Origin: Paracentrotus lividus
Taxonomy: Eukaryota > Echinodermata > Echinoidea > Camarodonta > Echinidae
DNA length: 64,000 nucleotides
Direction: 5' to 3'
NCBI GenBank assembly: GCA_940671915.1
Contig: CALNVZ010002409.1
Location: 287,696 to 351,695 of the forward strand
A model generated the notes under the pieces. It saw nothing but the letters and a program-made list of their open reading frames with translations, had not been told where the DNA came from and ran no database searches. Positions within the stretch are counted from its first letter, which is position 1. Every line of letters begins with the position of its first letter. This document shows, piece after piece, positions 57,171-64,000 of the stretch. The translations under genes and the position numbers were made by a program.

Positions 57171-58282
57171 AATTGGTCGCACACGTGACCCGCTGGGTGG
57201 GGGCGGTCATAAATTCTGATTATTTTCACTTTCATTTGCTGAAATTAATTTATTTTAGCATTATTATGCTCCAAAATGGTTCTGCAATAATTTTTGCAAA
57301 TAAACAACAAAAAAACAACAAAAAGAACAAACAAACAAACAAAACAAAAGGTCGAAAAAACAAGGAAATACATAAGAAATTCATAAAACAATGAAATACA
57401 CAAGGAATTTAGTTCGATATCAAAGTTTTTTCCAAGTACAATGGTTAGGAATCCTATAAAGATTATGCAAACACAAAATTAGCATTCCAGAAGCTGTAGT
57501 TTGTCAATTAGAACAAAAATTATGATTTCATACAATGCGTAAATTAGCATAATTAATTCATTTAAAAAAAATTATTATTATTATGGGAAAATTAACAGTG
57601 CTTTCTTGTAGTTACATCACACACTACCATCGTGCAAATTTTCGGCGCGCTCGCGCGATCAACAGCCAAGATCTTATAGGGGGCATCATGGCCCCCCCCT
57701 CCCTACCCGCCCCTCCCCCAGTCTTGACAGCTACCAAAACACCCCATTGACTGACTAGGGTTGAGTTCATAATTTTTTTTACCACAGCGGATATAGTAAT
57801 TGCTAAAAATGTACATTTATTGCATAATACATAATATATTCATTTTTCTGTACAATTTGCCATAGGTCACACACGTGACCCACTAAAATGTCACACACGT
57901 GACCCGACATCACGATATAAAATAATAGATAAAAAATGGAATTTCAGAGATGACTCCTATCCAGTGGTATATTTTGGTTAACAGGTCCATAATGCATATC
58001 TCACAGCAATAAGAACATTTCATCATTTTAAAACTCACAGGAATTTCAAAATGAAATTTAACTTTCAAAATCATACCGTTCTGTGAAGTCACACACGTGA
58101 CCCACTTCTTTTGACCACTGACCTTCAACATGCATATTGTAAATATTTTTTGATATTTACAAATGATAGCCAACAAAATGTATTAGCATGATATAAACAT
58201 TAAATCAGTATATTTTTAAAATTGTTAGAGTTATAGCCAATTAAAGTCAAGATTTTGCATAATTTCGGTCACATACGTGACC
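56413..58282. promoter_or_regulatory. Series of GGTCACACACGTGACC motifs (E-box core)
   Basis: Copies occur at 56413, 56577, 56596 (complement), 57175, 57865, 57889, 58088 and 58267. The core CACGTG is kept in nearly all, flanked by GGTCACA or TGACC arms; 58267 reads GGTCACATACGTGACC. Such sites suit bHLH-type factors. The sites lie inside a mobile element, so they may serve the element or be satellite-like residue. Confidence 0.4.
57210..57765. mobile_element. Relative of the piggyBac-type MITE
   Basis: It parallels 16140-16640: the text with AAGAAATTCATAAAACAATG, GCGTAAATTAGCATAATTAA, TTTTCGGCGCGCTCGCGCGA, then G and C runs, CCAGTCTT and a closing ACTAGGGTTGAG. The left terminus and TTAA flanks are not recognisable, so it is partial or degenerate. 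Confidence 0.55.
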
Positions 58283-59133
58283 AAGAATGGTCCTATTCAA
58301 GACTTTTGGTTACCGACTTGATTCTGAACACACTCTCTCTTTACTCTTTTCTTTTCATTTCTCACAAACTTTAAATTAAGCCGTATATTCTTTTCTTTTG
58401 AGGTACTAATTGGGGGTAAGATATTGTTTGTCATTTAGGTAATATATCGACCCGTTCTCTAATTTTAAAGAATAGTTTTTACTCACCTAAGCCCCTGAAA
58501 CCGCTGGCTAATTACAGCCACCGATCAATACTTTTTTATATCTCCAGATACATCCGGATTTTTGTGTGTGCGCGCCCATGTCAGAAAATCGATCACACCC
58601 TGCGCTGATCCTTTGACTTGTCATGGGCTAACAATAAAAATAGTACAAAGGAGGATCAGCGAAACTGAAAATGTTAAAAATCTCTGTTGGTCACTTAATA
58701 TATACAGTGGTTGACGCAATTCTTCCTGAGTGCATGAGAAATATTTTTATTTGAAATGCTTATTTATCAAATATGTCAAATAGGTATGACATGTTTTCCA
58801 CTAGAATATATTGATCATTTCATAATTTAACTACTTGTTATAGCAAAAATCCAACAAAAGTATTACAACACATTAAATTTAGGGGGTATTTGGTGATAAC
58901 GATATGGTCATTAGGGAACTGAGTATACCCGGTTCCCGTCCATGAGCACCGCCATGAGTGTGTTAGACGTGACCCGGGTATACCCGGTTCCTGCTCTAAA
59001 TTAAAATCCCAAGTGTTCAGTCATCCGTCACAGGACAAGTATATTTTCGTTATCATTAGATAGAATATGAGTTACTCTTTATGATGAAATAAATATCAAG
59101 GTCACACAAGCTACAAAATTTTAGTGTATTTTT

Positions 59134-60523
59134 TCAAAATAAAGTTTTGTAAAGTAATAAAGTTTCGAAGGTGTATTTGATTGTGGGGTGTTTGGTATTG
59201 ATGGTGTCCTGGTATTTCAAGAGAAGCCTAGGGGAGCCACACCAAATGAACTGGATGTCATCTATGTAACGTTTCCAGGAACTTGCAATGATAGCATGTC
59301 TTGACTTGGTTAGAATTTCTTTCTCAAGTTCGCCCATAAAGATGTTAGCATATGATGGAGCAAGTGGCGAACACATTCCAGTCCCCTGGATCTCTATGAA
59401 ATGTTCATTTTGGAATTGAAAGTTGTTGAGTGTGAGGACGAGTTCAAGGGCACATGAGTTGATTTGTCGGTGGGTGTTGCTGTTGCCTTGTGTCGAGTGC
59501 ATTTTTACACGCTGTCATACCTTCGTTGTGAGGTATATTTGTGAGAGTGACTTGACATCTGTCGTTAAAAGTACGGTTCGTTCTGGAAAATGGTGCATGG
59601 GATCTATTGAGGTTTTCTATATGATTTAGGAAGTCCGCTGTGTCTTGGAGGTAAGAAGTGAGTTTTGCTACGAGTGGTCTGAGGTAGTAGACAACGTACT
59701 TTGATATTTCTGCTGTGGGACAGGAACAGCCAGATATGATAGGTTTTCCAGGGTTGTTGATTTTGTGGATTTTAGGAAGGAAAAACATGTGGGAACAGGA
59801 TGTTTGAGAAGGGGTCAGAATTCGCTTGAATTTTTTTGTCTTCGTCAAAACTTTCGACAGCTTGTTTGACATGGAGTTTTCTGTTGGGTCTTTGTCTAGT
59901 TTTTTGTATGTTGTTTCGTCGGAAAGTTGGCGTTCTCCCTCTACAATTTACTCCTTAATGGACATCACTATCACTGCAGACCCTTTATAAGCAGGTTTTC
60001 TTACAATATTGGGATTTGATCTTAGGGATTCAAGTGCCTGACGTTGTAGTCGACTCATGTTGTCGTGGTAACTATTGGTCTCGTATTTGGTTGCTGCCTC
60101 GTTTACATTCCTTTCCACGTTTTCCATGAAAAGTTGTAAGCGGGCATTATTTATGTAGGGGATCCATTTGTTTCTGCCTGGTGGACAAGGATACGTCTGT
60201 CGACTATCGGAAGATATGCTGGTGTCTTGTGTCGGCGTATTTTCGGAGTGGTGATCTTGGTTGCTGCTGGAGTCTCCTGTTGAATTGATTGGTGTATTGT
60301 TCAGTAGACTTGTCTGCGCTTGCTTTTACGAATAATGAACTTTCAAGTACATCTTTCTTTTGAGTTTGTTAAGGTCCGCTTGTAGTTGAGAGTGATCGAT
60401 CTGTGATGGTGTGGGGCAGAAGGGAAGACCTTGCCAAGGTTGTTTATGTTTGTCCATCAGTTCACTATATATGATATAATATATATAAATATATATATAT
60501 ATATATTTATGAGTTTCCCTCAC
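59134..60523 (-). pseudogene. Penelope-like element reverse transcriptase
   Basis: From 60523: GLPFCPTPSQIDHSQLQADL, then through shifts GRNKWIPYINNARLQLFMEN, KPAYKGSAVIVMS (the family has ADKG, here AYKG), QLSDETTYKKLDKDPTE, HMFFLPKIHKINNPGKPIIS, SKYVVYYLRPLVAKLTSYLQ, LTNIPHNEGMTACKNALDTR, FIEIQGTGMCSPLAPSYANI and catalytic WKRYIDDIQFIW. These are the Penelope-like RT landmarks. Several frame breaks exist and the chain stops near 59134; the GIY-YIG endonuclease usually found at the C-terminus is missing. Confidence 0.85.
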
Positions 60524-60581
60524 CTCTGGTCTAGCAATAGTTTCGCGCCTCGATCACGGGCGGCTCATCAGGGGAGGTGAG
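60519..60581 (-). ncRNA. Hammerhead-ribozyme-like motif upstream of the Penelope-like RT
   Basis: On the minus strand CTCACCTC (60574-60581) and GAGGTGAG (60519-60526) form an 8-bp stem I around CTGATGA (60565-60571), a stem II of about five pairs (GC-GCC with GGC-GC), GAAA (60541-60544) and a small CTA/TAG stem III. The base expected to be U just after stem III is A, so cleavage may be lost. Hammerhead motifs are an established feature of Penelope-like elements. Confidence 0.6.
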
Positions 60582-60589
60582 AGAAGAAA

Positions 60590-60595
60590 ATAGAG

Positions 60596-60627
<32 letters not shown>

Positions 60628-60665
60628 GGGGGAGAGAAAGAGAGACAAGAGTGACAATAGTAGGG
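60590..60665. repeat. (GA)n-type microsatellite
   Basis: GAGAGA and GATAGA runs, purine-rich on the + strand, upstream of the Penelope-like element. Confidence 0.9.
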
Positions 60666-60918
60666 AGAGATGGAGATACAAAACATGTGTTATATGAAAA
60701 TAACATAAAATGAAAAAAAGATAATCGTTATTTACCGATTAAATTTAGTTTATCTGAGAGGGCGCTCTAAGGTACGAGAGATGGTCCGCTTAAGGTTCCA
60801 TGAGTTGTTACTGTGTGATAATACGTTACAATTTATTATGTAAATACTGTACAGTGATCCGATTTGTATAAGAGCGGTAGCAGCTCATATATAATCATAC
60901 ACATCCAAATGCATATAC

Positions 60919-61290
60919 AGGGGCCATAAGTTTACATACACCCCCGGAAATTCAATGAAAAGCCTTGCCAAGCACGATTTTTAAAAATGTAATATCAATC
61001 ATAGATTTTACATTTGCATGTTGCTATTAAACGATATTGAAAATATAATGACTAACAATAAAATAAATTAGGCACAAATATTACTTCTTTTCTACAAAGT
61101 AAATTTAACTTCAAATACACTAGTCCCATCGGCATCCCATTAACTTGAAAGAGCACAATCAGCCCTTTTATTTTGTTAAAAAAATTTGTCATGACGGCAC
61201 TAATATTCCTGAATATACAGTAATTTTTCTGATCCTTGGCAATGAACAAGTTTTTATTGAATTTGCTATAGGTGTATGTAAACACATCGC
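60919..61290. mobile_element. Candidate Tc1-type MITE
   Basis: The left GGCCATAAGTTTACATACAC and the right (complement) GATGTGTTTACATACACC are inverted about 350 bases apart, with AATTCAATGAAAAGCCTTGCC matched by an AAATTCAATAAAAACTTG-like inverted block. The flanks are not clear enough to prove a TA duplication. Confidence 0.4.
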
Positions 61291-61366
61291 CTCAACTAGT
61301 GTCTAGTAAGTTAACTTGAATGTGAATTTAATGGTAGGATAAAGAGTGTTCATTTCGTGTACTATA

Positions 61367-63286
61367 CAGTGCGTCCCAGAAAAAAGTATACCCAACTTTG
61401 AGGGTCTCGTATTAGAAATTCATAAATCATGTGACCTTATTTTTTATTTTATGATTAAGAGTAACTCATGTTCTGTTCGATAATACCACATTTATGTCAA
61501 TGCTGTCACGAATGACTGAGTACTTGAACTTTGAAAAAAAATTCGTTGAAAGTGCATTGTACCAAGTTTTTAATAATCCTCATGTTTTCTGTTTTAGCCT
61601 GAAAATGATGCAAAGTGGATGAAACTTCAAATAAATGTTTGCATTAATTAAGCAAACATATATGTCAAATGTAGCTCAAGAGAATTGACCAAAAATGTTA
61701 ATTATATTTATGGTATAATGTTAATGAAATCCTGGCTTCCTGGTCATTCATTCATTGTTTGAGGTAAGCCTTCCTGAGTTATTCACAGGGATAAAGGGTT
61801 ACTTGGGAGGCTATCTTTAAAAAATCATTTCAATTGCCTTCGTATGTATGAACACCTGGATGATCTTCCATTGTGTCCTTCCTTGAATTTCAAGTGCCTT
61901 AGAGGTAAGTAAACCATTGATTTCATGTGTCAGGATACCTCGTGCAGCCAGAATGGTGCAGCTAACAACAGAGCAGAGGGTTTTTGTAGTCAGAAGATAC
62001 CATGCAATGAGGAGTTTGCAGGTTGTACAAAATGAATCCAGAATTGAATTTCCAGACCGGGCAGCCCCTAATAAAGAACAATATGGGCCAATGTTCGGAA
62101 GTATGACCATCATGGTACAAGTCTTAATAGGAATAAAGGAAACTCAGGAAGAAGACGAACAGTAAGATCAGCAAACAACATTGAAGCAGTGAGACAGAGA
62201 CTGGTCCATCATCCCAGAAACACAAGCGCAAGGAGGAATGGAATTGGATTACCCTCATCATCATTCAACAGAATCACAAGGTTGGACCTTCATCCCTACC
62301 ACGTCCATATCCGTCATCAGTTGTTGCCTGGAGATATGGCCAGGAGATTGGACTTTGCTAGATGGCTGGTTGGAAGGTGCCCAAGAAATAAACGCTATCT
62401 CCAATGGATGCTGATAGGAGATGAAGCTGCATGTTCGATGAACGGAAAAGTGAACACTCACAATGTCCTAGAGTATGCTCCATCCGGGCAGCCTCCGGCT
62501 TTCAATTATGAGACAAGAATGAGCAGGGAGAAAGTCACAGTGTGGATAGGACTTTCCGGAAGAGGGAATATTATTGGACCTTTCTTTTTTGATCACAACA
62601 TCAATGGAGAGGACTACCTGCAAATGATTAATGAACAAGTCATTCCCCAACTTGATGATCAGAACTTTGAGAGACAACCCCGTGGTGTATTCAGAAACTT
62701 GACCTGGGCTCAAGATGGTGCCCCTGCACACCGGAGTGTAGCAGTTCGAGATCGACTTCGGGAGGTGTTTGGTGATCGCATAATTGCGCTCAATCACAAT
62801 AACGAATGGCCTCCAAGATCCCCTGATCTCACCCCTTGTGACTTTTTTTCTTTGGGGGCATCTCAAGAGTCGTGTGTTCACAAGTTCTCCTATTAACCTT
62901 GCTCAACTACGAGCTCGCATCACCGAAGAGGTAAACAGCCTCCGCAACAACCCAGCGATGATCAGACGAACTATTCAAGACATGCGACAAAGCTGCGAGT
63001 TGTGCATTGAGAGGGAAGGTGGTCATGTTGAGGGAGTTGGAGCTTAAATGGTAAGTTGAAATTAGCTAAACCCAAAATAACCCAAACTTGGTACAAAGCA
63101 CTTTCGACGGATTTTTTTTCAAAGTATGAATACTCGGTCATTCCTAACAATAGAGACATAAATTTGGTATCATTGAATAGCGTATGAGTTACTCTTTAAT
63201 ATGAGATAAAAATTATGGTCACATGATTTATGAATTCCTTATATGAGGCCCTCAAAGTTGGGTATACTTTTTTCTGGGACGCACTG
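61367..63286 (+). mobile_element. mariner/Tc1-superfamily transposon with ~220-bp TIRs (1.9 kb)
   Basis: CAGTGCGTCCCAGAAAAAAG at 61367 is perfectly inverted at 63267-63286. TA flanks both sides (61365-61366, 63287-63288). The terminal repeats stay similar for about 220 bases (AAGAGTAACTCATG-type block near 61455 and 63185). The interior carries a transposase with a few frameshifts. Length, TIR and TA duplication fit an autonomous-type copy that has decayed. Confidence 0.9.
61953..63047 (+). pseudogene. mariner-type transposase, DD41D spacing
   Basis: The ATG at 61953 opens MVQLTTEQRVFVVRRYHAMR, a helix-turn-helix domain with RIEFPDRAAPNK. After shifts near 62080-62165 the chain continues IEAVRQRLVHHPRNTSARRN, LDFARWL, WMLIGDEAACSMNG (first Asp, GDE), VTVWIGLSGRGNIIGPFFFD, TWAQDGAPAHRSVAVRDRL (second Asp) and WPPRSPDLTPCDFF (third Asp). 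A further shift near 62850 leads to LWGHLKSRVF and a stop at 63045-63047. Forty-one residues separate the second and third Asp, the spacing reported for the rosa-type DD41D group. At least three frameshifts make it inactive. Confidence 0.85.
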
Positions 63287-63289
63287 TAC

Positions 63290-63745
63290 AGTGTAAAAAT
63301 TGAGGACAACCGATTTGAAACCGAAACATACACCAAACCCACTGAAGTGTATAAGGAGAGTATTGAGAAGGACTTATTCACTACGCACATTTCAAGAGAG
63401 TGATTCAGGAGTTTCTTTCAATTGAGACTAAAACGATTGAAGCAAGCCACGTAGTAACGACAGCATGATGTGCCTTGAAATCTTATTTTCTCAATGTTCT
63501 ATTATGATTTTTTTATGTGTTTACGTTTTGAACTAGTTCTTATGTGTTAAATAACCGTTTAAAGTTTGCTGTAAATACGTTCTATGTATATATTACAATT
63601 TATAACTTTGTACTTGTATTAACTACATTATACTATGTTGGGACCCCGTTGTAAATAAGCTCTCGGGCTTTCATGGGTCATCCCGTCAAGCTTATGTAAA
63701 TCTTGTTATACTTGACAAATAAATCAAATAAAAATCAAATCAAAC
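63290..63745 (+). mobile_element. LINE/Penelope-type 3' fragment
   Basis: The first 110 bases read VKIEDNRFETETYTKPTEVY, which resembles the end of a Penelope-like RT or a related LINE domain. The rest is non-coding and ends CTCTCGGGCTTTCATGGGTC, CCCGTCAAGCTTATGTAAAT and an AAATCAAATAAAAATCAAAT tail at 63717-63740, typical of a CR1-type 3' terminus. Whether both parts belong to one element is unclear. Confidence 0.5.
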
Positions 63746-64000
63746 TTAACATCCCATCTACACTCCGAACCTCATCTCTAACTCCGTTTGCCATGAATTT
63801 ACAATTCGCAACTTGCAGTACTTGCTCTTAGCTGAGTAGAATGAGCGGACTAGAAGTTTTTTTTTTTTAGCCAGAAACTTTGGTACGTTGCTAGACTTGA
63901 TTTTGTGAAATTAAATTAGATTGGAAACATAATTTTATGAATTTTATACGAATGTTCAAATGTACGCTAGTCAGTGTGGAGCTCTACATAAGCCCACATG
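63746..64000. other. Unassigned end of window
   Basis: No feature recognised. Confidence 0.4.

Larger units (their letters stand above)
55366..59150. mobile_element. TIR element related to the mariner-type element at 61367
   Basis: The left end (TACAG-G-GCTTTCCGG, then CAAACTTTGAAAGCCTC) resembles the 61367 terminus. GAGTAACTCATATTATATCC and GATGACTGAGCACTTGGGAT (55458-55535) are inverted at 59004-59110. The right outermost bases are damaged. The interior has direct repeats, a CACGTG motif series and a piggyBac-like fragment but no transposase, so it is non-autonomous or gutted. Confidence 0.55.

Noticed and set aside
62261-62881. Minus-strand open frames over the transposase
   Set aside because: Shadows of the + strand transposase.

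Overview
This is a eukaryotic window (one 215-base assembly gap at 49360-49574), AT-rich, almost free of host coding sequence and packed with nested, mostly decayed transposable elements. The element set points to a deuterostome marine invertebrate, most likely an echinoderm: a Ty3/Gypsy-type element with integrase before reverse transcriptase (the Gmr1-like order known from deuterostomes), a foldback element built like the sea urchin TU elements, CR1/L2-type LINEs, a Penelope-like element, a Crypton, a tRNA-derived SINE and many foldback MITEs. The species cannot be fixed from the sequence alone.

Host gene. Four + strand exons in compatible phase (3069-3232, 3304-3375, 8776-8952, 54327-54707) appear to form the C-terminal part of an atlastin/GBP-like membrane GTPase: helical middle domain, then a hydrophobic hairpin and stop. 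The GTPase domain would lie upstream of the window. An in-frame TAA at 3140 leaves open a pseudogene or a base error. The last intron (8953-54326, 45.4 kb) is the landing zone for most of the mobile DNA.

Layout. 1-8.8 kb: two foldback elements of one superfamily (231-2165 and 4351-6055, the latter inside an outer inverted repeat 3468-6550). 8.95-9.24 kb: L2-like LINE 3' end touching the splice donor. 10.1-14.4 kb: Crypton-like tyrosine recombinase cut in two by a 3.3-kb LINE, with an 8-bp target duplication that restores the reading frame. 15.9-16.6 kb: piggyBac-type MITE. 17.5-28.1 kb: very large composite inverted repeat holding a jockey-like RT fragment, a TA-flanked TIR element, a nearly full-length 4.9-kb LINE inside that, and a MITE. 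28.8-37.4 kb: Gmr1-like retroelement (minus), interrupted by a LINE 3' end and a TU-like foldback element whose arms carry 16-bp tandem repeats. 37.6-43.7 kb: small TIR element, an array of a 20-base mirror repeat, GGTCA-rich repeats, and two head-to-head LINE fragments. 43.7-53.9 kb: a TIR-bounded satellite-bearing element containing a 6.9-kb element with 1.1-kb TIRs, LINE fragments, a SINE and two tandem-repeat classes. 54.3-54.7 kb: last host exon. 55.1-60.6 kb: palindrome with hammerhead-like cores, a TIR element with a repeated E-box motif, and a Penelope-like element. 61.4-63.3 kb: complete-looking but frameshifted mariner-type (DD41D) transposon. 63.3-63.7 kb: LINE-type 3' end.

The dominant theme is nested inverted repeats at every scale (0.2 to 10.6 kb). 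No intact autonomous element was found; every recognised transposon reading frame carries stops, frameshifts or deletions.
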